Part shown: in pieces, positions 52,747 through 63,687 of the stretch
Layout: the number at the start of each line of letters is the position of its first letter
Numbering within the stretch: the first letter of the stretch is position 1
DNA from: Ophiodon elongatus
Lineage: Eukaryota > Chordata > Actinopteri > Perciformes > Hexagrammidae
Direction: 5' to 3'
NCBI GenBank assembly: GCA_016806645.1
Contig: JACSYO010001821.1
Coordinates: 920,001-984,000 of the forward strand
DNA: 64,000 nucleotides
Notes under the pieces: model-generated
Database searches by the model: none
What the model saw: the letters and a program-made list of their open reading frames with translations, nothing else
What the model was told of the DNA's origin: nothing
Position numbers and translations under genes: made by a program

Positions 52747-55700
52747 CCATCCTCCTCTGTACTGTTGCCACCCAGCAGGCTGCAGTGAGCGAGTGGAGGT
52801 CCACACAGAGCGCAGGGGAGTGATCTACAGCCCCTCGTGGCCTTTAAACTACCCCCCCGGAGTCAACTGCAGCTGGCACATCCAGGGAGGTCAGGGAGAG
52901 GTCATTACCATCAGGTACAGCCCCTCACACACACACAGTAAGCAGTTTGACATTTGTCTCGGAGTGAGCGCCTGATGTCCCCGACCCTCTGCTCTAGCTT
53001 CCGTAACTTTGACGTGGCGGAGTCGGGGAGTTGTTTGGGGGACTGGCTCCTGCTGACACCCACGAGGAACGGGGAGTCCAGGCTGTGTGGCTCCATGCTG
53101 CCTCCGCCCTTCATCTCCACCAGGGGGCGTGTTTGGCTCTATTTCCACTCTCGAGCCAACAGCTCCGGGCAGGCTCAGGGCTTTCGTCTCTCCTACATCA
53201 GAGGTAAACTTGATGAATTGTGCGATTTGAAATATGAAGAAGGAAATCATCTTAAAATGGCATATTTTCATTTCTACATTCAGCCATTTATTGCACGGAC
53301 TGAATTGCATGCCCTCTCAGTCCCTGTGTCTCGTCATAGCGGTCATGTTATTCCTGTTATGTTGCATAGAAACATTGTCACTCGACAGTGTTGGCTCTAC
53401 TGAGGCCGCTTGCTCAACTTTCTTGTCAGTTTTGGGCCACTATGAGCAGGCCCGTGCTGTGGCCTTGGGGCGAAGCAATACTTTAAGCCTATCCCACCCT
53501 CACTCTCTTTTATTATATACACTTTGTTGTTGTTATTCTTTGTTTCGCGATATAAAAATTATGAAACATGTATGCCGTCACGGTTCTGCGTGTTTTCAGG
53601 AATAATAGTGGCTTTCTGTGCCGCCCTGCAGATTACAGGGCCTGAGACACCGGATCAGGGATATTATTAACTCAGAGACGGAGAGTATTAACATTAACAA
53701 GTGGGGAGTAAATTAAACCCATTAGCGAGTGATAATGAAGTGCATTTCCGTACTCAAACTATGTGTATATATGGGAGGATCTGCAGAGCGTTACTAGCTG
53801 ATGTGGCAATCTGTCAACGTGTTGTCTCTGTAGGTCACCTGGGTCAGAGCAGCTGTCAGTCCGATGAATTCCTGTGTGGGAACGGGAAGTGTCTTCCTCG
53901 CTCCTGGAAGTGCAACGGTCAGGATGAGTGCGGCGATGCCACGGACGAACGCAGCTGCTCCCCCCCTCCCACCGAGGCCCGTCCCGGCCTCTGCCCCCTC
54001 GGCTCCCTCGCGTGCACCGAGGCCCAGTCCACCCGCTGCCTGCCTGCCGCCCTGCGCTGCAACGGAGCCCGGGACTGTGCTGACGGCACCGACGAGCTGG
54101 GCTGCCCCGACACCGCCTGCGGCAAACGCCTGGGCAACTTCTACGGCTCCTTCGCGTCCCCGGATTTCTTCCGGGCCAACAGGAGCGCTGTGGCGGAGCT
54201 GAGGTGCTCGTGGTCGCTGGACACCCAGGACCCCAAGCCCATCGTGCTGCAGCTGGACCTGCAGCTGGGGCCCGGGGACTCGCTGCACGTCTACGATGGG
54301 CTGCTGCAGCGGGCGGAGCACCTCTTACAGGTGCTGTCGTATCACAACAACAGGCGGCCGGCGCTGCTCGAGTCCAGTCGGGGACAGATGAGTGTTTTGT
54401 ACAAGGCCCAGCCTCACAGCCCGGGGCATGGCTTCAACGCCACCTACCAGGTAGTGCAAACTGAAACCGGAAAACGTGTTTCACTGAAACTATTTATTCA
54501 TCCCCATCTGTTGCTCACAATTTATAGTTTAAACCTCCTACTTTAAGCCTTCTTATATCAAACACCTTCTTTTGGGATCCTTTCACCATTTCTTATTTGT
54601 GCGTTTGAAAGAAGAGTGTAGCTGTTCTGCTGTTGCAGAGACAGTGACACATTTCTTCCTCTGCCCTCCCAGGTCAAAGGTTACTGTTTTCCTGGCGAGC
54701 GTCCCTGTGGCAGCGACCAGGGCTGCTACTCTGAGCGCCAGCGCTGCGACGGCTACTGGCACTGCCCCTCCGGCCGCGACGAGGAGGCCTGCCCGACGTG
54801 CCCCGACGGGGAGTTCCCCTGCGAGGGTGGCGCCGGCGTCTGCTACCCAGCCTCCGAGCGCTGCAACAACCAGAAGAGGTGCCCGGATGGCTCGGACGAG
54901 AAGAACTGCTACGACTGCCAACCTGGAAACTTCCACTGCGGGACGAACCTGTGCATCTTTGAGACGTGGCGCTGTGACGGCCAGGAGGACTGCTTGGACG
55001 GGAGCGACGAGAGGGACTGCTTGGCGGCGGTGCCCAGGAAAGTGATCACGGCCGCCCTGATCGGCAGCCTGGTCTGCAGCCTCCTGCTGGTCATTGCCCT
55101 CGGCTGCGCCCTCAAACTCCACTCCCTCAGGAGCAGAGAGTACAGGTGGGCGGGACACGGCACCTCAGTCTATTTCTACGTGCAGCATTTATCACTGGTC
55201 GCCCTCCTTACACTACGTTTGCATGTCATGTACTTGTTTTTCTTCCTTCTTTTGCCATGTTTCTGAATAAATCGCATCCCTGTATCTCCTCCTATACACG
55301 GGTCCAAAAGCATATTGTCACACTTGTCTGTTATAGCATATTATGGCGGTTGATGGTGCAGACGCCACAAACTTCTAACAAAGTTTCCTAGTTGTTTTCC
55401 TTATCACCTTAAACTCGCTCACTCTCCGTTTTCATCGCTTCAATACTTCCTCTTTTCTTCTGTCCTGCTCTCCTCCTTCCTTCCTTCATCCTCTTTTTAT
55501 TCTCCCTCTCTCCCTTGCAGAGCGTTTGAGACTCAGATGACTCGCATGGAGGCCGAGTTTGTCCAGAGGGAGGCTCCCCCTTCGTATGGTCAGTTAATCG
55601 CCCAGGGTCTCATCCCTCCAGTGGAGGATTTCCCAGTGTACAACCCCACTCAGGTACACGCACACACAGGGATTCACTCTGGAGCCCCATTTTAATTGAA

Positions 55701-56983
55701 TTGTTTGAGCATACTGGTGTGACCGACTATTCTTTTGCAATTTTGGCAACCGGCAGCTGTATCGCAATCCTGACACGGACGACAGCAGTAACGATCTCTT
55801 TTTGAATTGAATTTCTGTTTCAGCAATCACTGAAATTCCTGTGTTTGTGTAGGTGTGCATTGAAGCAAAAACTATTGTAAAATGTGTTTCCGTTGTTACT
55901 ATCTCTTGACCTTTTTGAATATGAGCTTATTGTCTTTCTTGTCTGGAGTTAGATATTGATGTCATTATATCTTTATGGAAAATATGAAGCTACAGCCAGG
56001 AGCCATGTACAGCAGCTTAGCTTAGCATGAACACTGGATAATAAGGAAACATGATCCACGTACCAGCACATCTAAAGATCGTTCATGAACGTATTATATC
56101 TTGATAGAATTATAGTTTCTCTGCCCTTCCTCTGCTCCAGGCCTCCGTGTTGCAGAACCTGCGGCTGGCGATGCGCAGGCAGATCAGACGTCACTCGACG
56201 CGGCGCTCCACCTCCTCGTCCTCTCGCCGCCGCCTCGGGCATCTGTGGAGTCGCCTGTTCCCCGGCGCGGGGCGAACCAGAGGCCACGCCCCCCTGCTCG
56301 ACTCCCCCGGACCCGCACAGATCGCACTGGGGCTCCACAGCTACCGAACTGTGGGTGTGCAGGGGCCCCAGGCAAGGACCAGGTCCGGAGCTGGGTTCGG
56401 GGATGAGGTTGATGGGATGGGCTCCTGCTGCTCAGCCACCATGGACCTGCAGTACTGCACGCCAGAGAGCCCCGCATCACCGCTCTCCTCGCAGTCAGTG
56501 GACAGCCCAGAGGAGGAGGAGCTGTCGCCTGTCAGCAGGGAACACAGCAGGGCGACACAGTCTGAGCCCCCCACCCCTGTTCAGAGTCACTCTTCAGAAC
56601 ATAGCAGACCCCCTCACGCTCCCCAGGAAGCCTTTGTACCCCCATGCCCCACCAGGGCATCTAGGAAACTGGTCCTGGAGCTTGCTGTGAACCTAAAAGG
56701 TGTTTCCTTGAGACGCTACTCCCCCTTGGGGCCGTTGTCCCCCATCTCACCCCCTGTGTTTCCCAGCTGCTCCCAGACACCCACAACCCTACGGCACTCC
56801 CAGGGGTTAGAGGTGACTTCCCCTTTTGACCCCTCGAAAGCAGAGGACAGCAACAGCCACTTCACTGTGGAAGTGCCGAGCAGGGATGAGAGGAGGAGTG
56901 AAGGCAAGGGAAGGCTCTCCAGGTTCAGCAGGACCTTCAGTGATGATGGAGGAGATTTAGGGAGGGAGACAACGCCATGCTGA
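49356..56983 (+). CDS. lrp3: lrp3, LDL receptor-related protein 3, complete, seven coding exons
   Basis: Coding exons: 49356-49443, 52779-52914, 52998-53203, 53834-54450, 54673-55145, 55521-55653, 56141-56983, with GT/AG borders and matching phase, giving 831 residues (human about 770). Order: signal peptide (1-29, hydrophobic core LLLGLLWL), CUB1 (~31-143; HTERRGVIYSPSWPLNYPPG), two LDLa repeats (~149-238), CUB2 (~240-349; LGNFYGSFASPDFF), three LDLa repeats (354-389, 392-428, 431-465; CDGQEDCLDGSDERDC), transmembrane helix (~473-497) and a long tail with EAPPSYGQLIAQGLIPPVEDFPVY. LDLa repeats retain the calcium-binding DGSDE pattern. The tail carries a PPSY WW-ligand motif; its distal part is Ser/Pro-rich and poorly conserved. 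LRP3 belongs to the LRP3/LRP10/LRP12 group of CUB/LDLa receptors; its function is poorly defined. LRP10 and LRP12 were excluded because RKVITAALIGSLVC and the SYGQL region fit LRP3. Confidence 0.95.
49489..49561 (+). repeat. (CA)n microsatellite 45 bases after the lrp3 exon 1 donor
   Basis: CA tract of about 73 bases with two CG interruptions. Confidence 0.95.
50112..50170 (+). repeat. (CT)n microsatellite
   Basis: Pure CT run of about 29 units in lrp3 intron 1. Confidence 0.95.
50265..50498 (+). mobile_element. 3' fragment of a teleost non-autonomous hAT-like element
   Basis: Contains 'cattttctgcatagtgagtg', 'tacattttgctgatattact', 'gacttttacttgtaatgg' and ends 'ctgaatacttccaccgctg', the terminal sequence of a very common fish repeat (consensus end resembling CAGTGGTGGAAG on the opposite strand). 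It is the complementary part of the copy near 10,760-11,030. Naming is from memory. Confidence 0.6.
51058..51091 (+). repeat. (GT)n microsatellite
   Basis: GT run in lrp3 intron 1, about 120 bases from a complementary CA run. Confidence 0.93.
51211..51284 (+). repeat. (CA)n microsatellite
   Basis: CA run of about 37 units preceded by a short (CAAA)n tract, in lrp3 intron 1. Confidence 0.95.
51940..52030 (+). repeat. (GT)n microsatellite, about 45 units
   Basis: Perfect GT run in lrp3 intron 1. Confidence 0.95.
52712..52745 (+). repeat. (TG)17 microsatellite near the lrp3 exon 2 acceptor
   Basis: Ends 33 bases before the exon 2 boundary at 52779. Confidence 0.95.
53117..53129 (+). promoter_or_regulatory. 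CTCF-like motif inside lrp3 exon 3
   Basis: CCACCAGGGGGCG matches the CTCF core consensus over 13 bases, but it is coding sequence, so the match may be coincidental. Confidence 0.35.
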
Positions 56984-57176
56984 AGAGTTTAGGAACATAC
57001 TCTGTTGAGACCCGGTGTCAGCAATATTTAAGTGTCCTTGAAGTGTGTCCCCACCAGGTCCGGAGGTGAGACCCGTCCCTTAGCCCACCACATGGAGCAA
57101 GTGCAGTAGAATATATAATTAGCTCACGTCCGTTTGAGCGCGTAAAGATTTGCATATGCAGTGTTTTGCTAAGATG

Positions 57177-57182
57177 AATAAA
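57177..57182 (+). terminator. lrp3: Proximal lrp3 poly(A) signal candidate
   Basis: AATAAA 194 bases after the stop codon. The next strong candidate is at 61252-61257, which would place several transposon remnants in the 3' UTR. Confidence 0.5.
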
Positions 57183-57530
57183 ACCAGCGTCGGTAGTGCT
57201 TATGGTCTTTGTTATGCAGTAAATCTCCTTGTAAAACTGGAGCCTAACGCCGAGTCCCACAATTCAGTGCAAACAGGCCTGTTTGAACGTAAAGCCGTCA
57301 TGAACCTGTCCCAGAAAATCAAACTCCATTCTGGCCCATAGTACCAATACAATATTGGCAACGTGTTCTTAAAACGCCAAAGCAGCCTTTGTGTCGTTAC
57401 CCAGAGCCATTATGCACCGCTATATACTGTGAACCATGAAAGCCTGCTGAGTGATCACATATGAATTTACCTGATTAAAACATCCTTTAGTCCGTCTTAT
57501 TCCCACTTCATTGAATGAGGTGGTGATGTT

Positions 57531-57537
57531 ATTATTG

Positions 57538-57569
<32 letters not shown>

Positions 57570-57575
57570 GTTATT
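57531..57575 (+). repeat. (ATT)n microsatellite
   Basis: TTATTATTA-type repeat with GTT interruptions downstream of lrp3. Confidence 0.92.
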
Positions 57576-57615
57576 ATTGTATGACATTTCTAGAAGGTCA
57601 TGTTTGGCTGTCGCA

Positions 57616-58257
57616 TTAAAGGATAAAGCTGGTGATATTTTATATTTATGTTCTTGTCAACGAACCATACGATCAGGCCCAAACCACCATGAGTACGTCA
57701 ACCTCGCAATGCTTTCCGCCTTCAGCGGCCCGATTATATGCTTTCCTGTTTAAAAAGCTAAATCATTTCCCAAAACGACCTAATAGTACATTTGTTGGAG
57801 ATTATTTTCAGAGCCACAGATTAACATACTTTGTGCGTGCATGCATGCGTGCGTGCGTGGTAACCTGTCACCCAGGGAAACGACGTGGCTCATTGAGGTC
57901 TTTTTATCAGTTTTTGGACAACAGTGGAGCTCCGTGTGCAGAGGAAGAAGACGTATCAGACTACACAGGGACAATACTTCAGATTATTTTTGGGGGGCAT
58001 TTTTGCCTTCGTTTGACGGAGGACAGTGTAGAAACGGGGAGAGAGAAGGAGGGAGGGGTATGACATGCAACAAAGGCTGGACTCGAACCGGGAACCGTAA
58101 CGTTGTGGATGTGTGGCATACGTTCTAGCTATGCGGCTACCAAGCCACTCCAGACTATACTCGTTAGTGGGGTCAATGCGTTGTTGGTTTTGGTCTTTTC
58201 ATGGGGTTTGTTGACAATAAGAAAAAATATAAAACAACACCAGCCATAACTTTTTAA
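57616..58257. mobile_element. Non-autonomous element with degenerate terminal inverted repeats, containing a SINE
   Basis: The left end TTAAAGGATAAAGCTGGTG (57616-57634) is an imperfect inverted match to CACCAGCCATAACTTTTTAA at 58238-58257. The interior left part ('ggcccaaaccaccatgagta', 'attttcagagccacagatta', 'caacagtggagctccgtgtg') is wording I know from many fish loci. No coding capacity. The pairing of the two ends is an inference. Confidence 0.5.
57992..58152 (-). mobile_element. tRNA-derived SINE copy
   Basis: Read on the minus strand: an A-box-like TGGCTTGGTAGC near 58,150, a B box GGTTCGAGTCC (complement of 58079-58089), then 'cctttgttgcatgtcat', a CT-rich run, 'ctacactgtcctc' and an end resembling 'aaggcaaaaatgcccccc'. 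This is the standard layout of a tRNA-derived fish SINE. The anticodon stem is decayed, so it is not a functional tRNA gene. Confidence 0.8.
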
Positions 58258-58277
58258 ACACAACTTTGAGTCACAAA

Positions 58278-58590
58278 AGTTTGATATTTTGGGAAATACA
58301 GCTATTTTCTGACCTATATCTGTTTGTAGAATAAGGCTGCACTGGAAACAGAGGAAACTGCTAGTCTGGGTCTGTCTGAAGGCAGCAAATGAGCTTCAGA
58401 GGTGCCGGTGGGCAGTTTGTAACCTTCAGACAGATCCAGGCTACCTGTGTCCACCTGTTTACAGTCTTTGTGTTAAGCTAAGATAACCGGCTGCTGGCTG
58501 TAGCCTTATTTTTAAGGATACGGGAGAGTGGTATCTTAACTAACTTTTAAAAAAAAAAAAAAGGAAGGATTTCCCCAAAAATGTCAAACT
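58278..58590. mobile_element. Fold-back MITE-like element
   Basis: Outer inverted repeats: AGTTTGATATTTTGGGAAAT (58278-58297) against the complement of 'atttccccaaaaatgtcaaact' (58569-58590). Inside, a second inverted repeat pairs 58362-58382 with 58423-58443 at 19 of 21 positions. Wording such as 'taagctaagataaccggctg' and 'gagagtggtatc' is common in fish. No coding capacity. Confidence 0.65.
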
Positions 58591-59439
58591 ATTCCTGTAA
58601 CAGTGCAGCGTCACTGAATCATTCAGCGGTTCATTAATGCCAAACCTTTGTCAGCATTGGTTCAACATATACTGTGCGTGTCCAGTGCTATTTGAGTGAT
58701 GCATCCCTTTTAAACAAACCTTTTCATTATTTTTCAGAGACGGTATATCAAATTGATTTTTCAATTCCGCATTTTTAACTTGATATACATACAGTATATA
58801 TGTCATCAGATTTAAAAAGCCAAACTTGGGTGCAAACGGAGGTAGTGAGTCCAAGTATATTGCCTGTAACTCTGCTCGGCCCTTCGTCCTCCTCAAGTCA
58901 AACCCAAACTGTCCTCCCGAGGAAGCCTTCCCTCACTGGAATGAACTTGACTGCGTCTGTGTCTGCTCTGAATTCCATTCGGTGCAAAGTGAAGATTTTA
59001 TATGATTGTCTAGGAAGTGTCGGGAAGAGAGGCTTCACTTCAGAATATTGATTGTTTGTCGGGTCCTCTCCATCCCAGCGGTACCTCTGCAGTACTGCTG
59101 ACTGACTGCTCACTGGTTTATTCCACTGGAAATTCATATCTATTCTGAGGGATTTTCTATGACAGGATGTTAAAAACAAAGGCCTCTATTTTTCAGTCTT
59201 CAGTGGAGACTACTGTACTAGTCCTACTTTATATTTCTCTCTCTGCCTTGACAAACCGTGAACTTGATTGAACCTGATTGCCTGTGTTTCTGATGTGTTT
59301 TTTTTGTAAAGCGTATCTCTTTGAGGTGACTCTAGTAACCGTTTACTAATTACTGCTGGACCTCTAAAGAATGTATCACTTACATTTTTCTTGAAACCAC
59401 GGAAAAGCCAAGAATGGCCAAGCTTGCATTTATTTCACA

Positions 59440-59990
59440 AGTTAATTATTTCGTGATCTCGAGGTAACAAAGCTGGTTTTCTCGTGATGATGGATTCATT
59501 TTTCCTCCCTTTTTTCTGGAAAACAGAAAAGCTGATCTCTGGAGGTAACAAGATAAGTAGTTAAAAAAAAAAGTCAGCGTAGTCGGATGTGGAGGGAAAG
59601 GAACACAAGCCGCTGCATGTGAACAGTGGCCTAATCAGCACCACGGATGCCTGGACAGCTCCTCCTCAGGCCACCCAGGGTTAAATCATGTCTTTGGGTT
59701 AAAAGGATAGCCCATGAAAGTTGAGAATGAAGTCACCCTTAAAAGACGAGGACCGATCTGAATGTTATCTCTTAACAGACACAATCTGACAATTTCAGCT
59801 CAAATCAGTTGCCAGAGTTGTGCGTAGGGGTATGGCAACTCCTGATCCCCGATAAACATGATAAGTCATTTGTTTCCTCGTGATAACTGTTTGATTATCT
59901 CATTACTTTGAGATATGAAAGCTTGTTGTTCTTGAGATAACAAAAATAATTTACTTGTGATCTCGAGATAACGGCATTAAGAAAAACATA
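59440..59990. repeat. Dispersed repeat with CTCGAGATAAC-type motifs
   Basis: Variants of 'gtgatctcgagataac' and 'ctcgtgata' recur at about 59,452, 59,481, 59,535, 59,877, 59,930 and 59,957. This suggests a decayed repeat downstream of lrp3. Family unknown. Confidence 0.5.
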
Positions 59991-61251
59991 ATTGCAAGCT
60001 CGGCCGTCCTCGGCTTCCGTACAACATCAACTGCAGGATGTTGATACTGAACAGAAAAAGTTAACCCGTGCGAGTAGGTATCAGAATCCCACTGCTGGTT
60101 TTAAACTGCAGTGTCTGCTTTCTGTACTAAATACATGGTCTCTCCTGCTGATTTCCATTGAAGTGAGCTGAACGCTTCATGCTACCCTCATGTGCTTTCT
60201 TCTTATAGAAGTTTTGTCATGAATGGCTGCTACATGTCATGTGCCATTAGAGATGTTTCCACAAGTAATTCCTGCCTAATGATCTGCTGTTACTCCATTT
60301 CAAATCAGTTTACTCATTCCTAGCTTTACATGTGTTGTGCTCTTTTTTTCCCTCTCCCCATTGTACCTTCTTATTTAAGGTCAAAGCCCGTCCGTCCTCA
60401 TTTAACTTAAAGTTAATTACACGTCTGCAGAATGTATGTCCTTACTTGCTTTGTGATATGTTTAAAAAAAAAAAAGCCTTTTTCCGTGCTGTTGTAAATA
60501 TCATGGACAGTTTCATGGTCCACAGTTGTGGTTTACATGTTTGAAGAGATTAGATTTGTGTGTCTGGATACAGCTTTATGATATGACATGTGATTGGTAC
60601 AACCGACTGCTCTGGAGTTAAAGTGCACTACTGCATCAGGAATCTCTGGGATTATTATGGCAGAGGAGTGAGGGACGATTTGTTTTTCTATCATTCCAGT
60701 GTATTTACCTGTTTTTTATATGGTAATCTATAAAAGGCGGATATCATTGCTTCAGACTGCAGCCGGCCAATCAGAGAGAACGGTGTGGTAACATATACAA
60801 ATTTCAACCGGTTTGTTGAAGTTGTGATAAACTGCTGGGCAGAAGCCAAGTCAAGATCTTAGAAATATATTTTTGCCTCTGTTGCATTTTAACCACCATA
60901 ATGTATATTATCAAACCTTTTCCATTCAGGCCAATCGCTGTACTTTTCAATGAGTTACCACACGGGTAAATACGCTGGATCGAGGCCTCTGAAAAGTAAA
61001 GTACTACTGAACCAGGTTGTCTGATAATGGCATACCCTCTCCCTGCTGTTTGATTTGTAAGCTTCTTCCCGGTCAAAGGCTGAAGTCATTGTGTATTGTG
61101 TGTTTGTATGAAAGCATTCCTCTTATTTTAAGAACTATATTTGTATATTTTGTGCTGAAAGAGAAATGCCGTCATGACGTTGTGGGGGTTGCTGATCCAA
61201 ACCCCAGACAGCCTTTTGCTGATCAGTCATTGTTTTCCTGTGCCTGCAATT

Positions 61252-61257
61252 AATAAA
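61252..61257 (+). terminator. lrp3: Distal + strand poly(A) signal candidate (lrp3)
   Basis: AATAAA followed by T/GT-rich sequence, the last good + strand signal before the minus-strand slc7a10 region. Confidence 0.4.
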
Positions 61258-61707
61258 CATCAAGCTCTTTATCATTTACTGAATTGTTTCAGTACGAAAT
61301 AGATTCAATAGTTTTCTTTATGACCAAATATTACTACTGCCAGTACTACTACCTCCATAATACGGATACTGTTTATGGCAAGCCATTTATTCATATTAGT
61401 CTGTGTTAGCAAGTCAACATTATATTTATTATTACATTATAGTCGACCATTTTTGACCTGACGGTGGTGCTTGATAAAAAGTCAGGGGATGCTATTGAGG
61501 AAACAGCACCTGCTTGTATTTTTTTAATATATATATATATATATATCTTAGAAGTTGCTAAATTTAATAAGTAATTACATTGTTATTCTTCACGCTCTTA
61601 CAAAACACAGAGGCGCACCCAACAATTGTACAGTATGTAAATGTACACGACATGTCTGAGGAATGTGATCTTTGAAGGAGTGCCCCGGCGCATTTGTAAC
61701 AGTTTGT

Positions 61708-63317
61708 TTTATTCTTTACACAATATTTACAGATCTCAACTGAGCTAACAGCGCCTGGACATGGCAGACAGACGCTGTGGTCTGAAGTCTCTTGGTGGAT
61801 TTGATGCAGCGGGACATTTCCCAGCATCTGCTGGCCTTGAAAAGGGCCGAATGTTCTATTCAAGTTTCAACCTGCTGGTTCACATCGTGTTTAAAAAAAA
61901 AGGCCAGTGGCCCGAACCTTTGTGCTCTGTTGTATGCACAATGTAAACAGCTGAAAGACAAGTGCTATAAGAGGTTACTTAAATGCATGTAAACACCAAT
62001 ATCACCAGAAGCACAGTACATTAGCATATTGTGTTAGGGTAGTAGTACAACTCCAAGGACAATAATCTTACCATAATAATTTGGGAGCAAATTACTGGTT
62101 CAGCAGGGCCATAATAAGTCAGTATATCTTCCATTCAACTATATTATGCCAATAGTACCATAGCAAGACAGCTGATCTATTAAAAAGTCGGTGGGGGTGG
62201 GGTCATTTCAGTAATGATGTGTCTTTGAGGAAGTGGGAGCAGGCCACTGCTCCACTGCCACCCATAGATCTGCCAATACGGATGTGTTATCCGACAGCAT
62301 GTTAAATGGTAAGAGCTGCATCATAACGTAAGGTGAGAAATCTAAAATGGAAAAAACTGTCCTGGTGGGTCAGGCACCTTGGGAGAGTTCACAGTGGCAT
62401 TCCTAAAGATGAGAACATTTCCAAAGCGGAACCGCCCGTCGACACGCGCCGTAAGGATTGCAACTTATTCCTTTCCGAGAGCCAGTCGTCCAGCTGACGG
62501 CCACGAACTTCCCGACATCCACCCGTCTCCCTTGTGCTGTAAATATTGCTAGGAATGATGAGTGTCAAGTCGGTAATCTCTAATAATAACATAAAGGTAC
62601 CCACAGTAGCTCTCAGGAGAATGTAGTGTTATCAAATATTAAAAAAAAAAGGAGGAGAGAATGGGGCGTAAAATAAAAAGAGTGGCCAGATACTGTGGCC
62701 AGGCAGAGATACAGACAGAGAAATATTCATCCACAGTTGACAAACAGTAAACATCATGTGAATAATTAGTTAAACAGAGCTGAAGGTAGCAGCAGTAATA
62801 GAGAAGTATTGCTAAGTGCAGAAACTGCTTGCATATGTAAGTCTAAAAAAGATATTACACAATCCAAATACCCGCACAAACCAATCCACTATAACAACAC
62901 ATACGTTTCATAAGGCACATTAGCTCAAGGATTTAGTTAAAGTCATAAAAGAAGCATATCTTGGCAGTGAAGGAGAAGACGACTTTGAGTGAGTAGAAGG
63001 GAGAAGATGAGATAAAGGTCTCTCGGCATACTGGCGAGGAGAATGGAGGAACGGCATCAACCAGCAAGTAAAAACATATTTCGGATCTTTAGGGTTTAAC
63101 GTGCTACTGTCCTATGTGTAACCCTCCACTTCTTTTCTACTGGAGCTTCATCGTGGCCCCATTCAGGCTGCACCTGTGCAAGAACATTGACAAAAAACGT
63201 TTCTTCACCATCCACAAACCGACCAATGTTAAAACATTGTAACGCAAAAAAAAAGAAAGAAAGAAAAGGAAGACCAGGTGTTGATGTAAAAAGGGAATTT
63301 CTGGTTGACTGTATTGC
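61708..63317 (-). other. slc7a10: Putative slc7a10 3' UTR
   Basis: The first good minus-strand AATAAA after the stop is the complement of 61708-61713. The sequence between contains no coding similarity. If used, the slc7a10 and lrp3 (distal) transcript ends are about 430 bases apart. The long UTR is inferred only. Confidence 0.35.
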
Positions 63318-63687
63318 TCAGTCAGTGGCTTTGGAGGCAGTGAGGGGTTCAGTCTCTGAAAGGTCTTCCTGAGGAAACACCACATAACACAGCTTCTGGC
63401 CAATGTATGTGACTCTTTCTGCAACGCAAAGGACAACAGGGGGAGTGTTATTATCAGGGACTCACTGCTGACATATCTATGAATATTCAAATATCACAGC
63501 CCAACTCACCGAGTAGCTGGTAGACACATTTGGGTTTGTCCTCCCATCGAACACCCACAAAGTATACAGGGACTCCAGTCAGCATGATGACCATTCCCAG
63601 GCCACAAACCACCGGTTCAGAGTACAGGCTGAAGCCCAGCAGCACAGCCCAGAATATCAAGTAGGTGATGGGGATCAACATGCTTAC
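63318..63687 (-). CDS. slc7a10: slc7a10 (Asc-1-type amino-acid transporter), last two coding exons
   Basis: Minus strand exons 63687-63510 and 63418-63318 (stop TGA at 63320-63318), with an acceptor AG at 63689-63688, a donor GTGAGT just below 63510, and a TTGCAG acceptor before 63418. Together they encode 92 residues. The first exon carries the last two membrane helices (MLIPITYLIFWAVLLGFSLY; SEPVVCGLGMVIMLTGVPVY) and VRWEDKPKCVYQLL. The last gives a short cytoplasmic tail with YIGQKLCYVVFPQEDLSETE. This matches the C-terminus of the SLC7 light-chain family, best SLC7A10 (human FLGVFWRSKPKCVHRL and CFVVYPQ), supported by the convergent lrp3 neighbour as in human 19q13. SLC7A10 pairs with SLC3A2 and exchanges D-serine, glycine and small neutral amino acids. 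The rest of the gene lies past the right edge. Another SLC7 member is possible but less likely. Confidence 0.88.

Larger units (their letters stand above)
49444..52778 (+). other. lrp3 intron 1, microsatellite-dense
   Basis: Holds (CA)n at 49489-49561 just after the donor, (CT)n at 50112-50170, a hAT-like fragment at about 50,265-50,498, (GT)n at 51058-51091, (CA)n at 51211-51284, (GT)n at 51940-52030, an AT palindromic patch at 52,300-52,340, and (TG)17 at 52712-52745 shortly before the acceptor. Confidence 0.85.
56984..61260 (+). other. lrp3: lrp3 3' UTR and/or intergenic sequence rich in repeats
   Basis: No coding exon recognised. Contains the repeats listed separately and a second clear AATAAA at 61252-61257. 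Whether lrp3 transcripts extend this far is not decidable from sequence. Confidence 0.6.

Noticed and set aside
54583..55158. 191- and 175-residue minus-strand frames opposite lrp3 exons 4 and 5
   Set aside because: Shadow frames of GC-rich coding exons; the + strand has clear CUB/LDLa homology and splice sites.
58060..58152. tRNA-like sequence with intact B box
   Set aside because: Anticodon and D arms do not pair and the 3' side continues into SINE body, so it is a SINE, not a tRNA gene.
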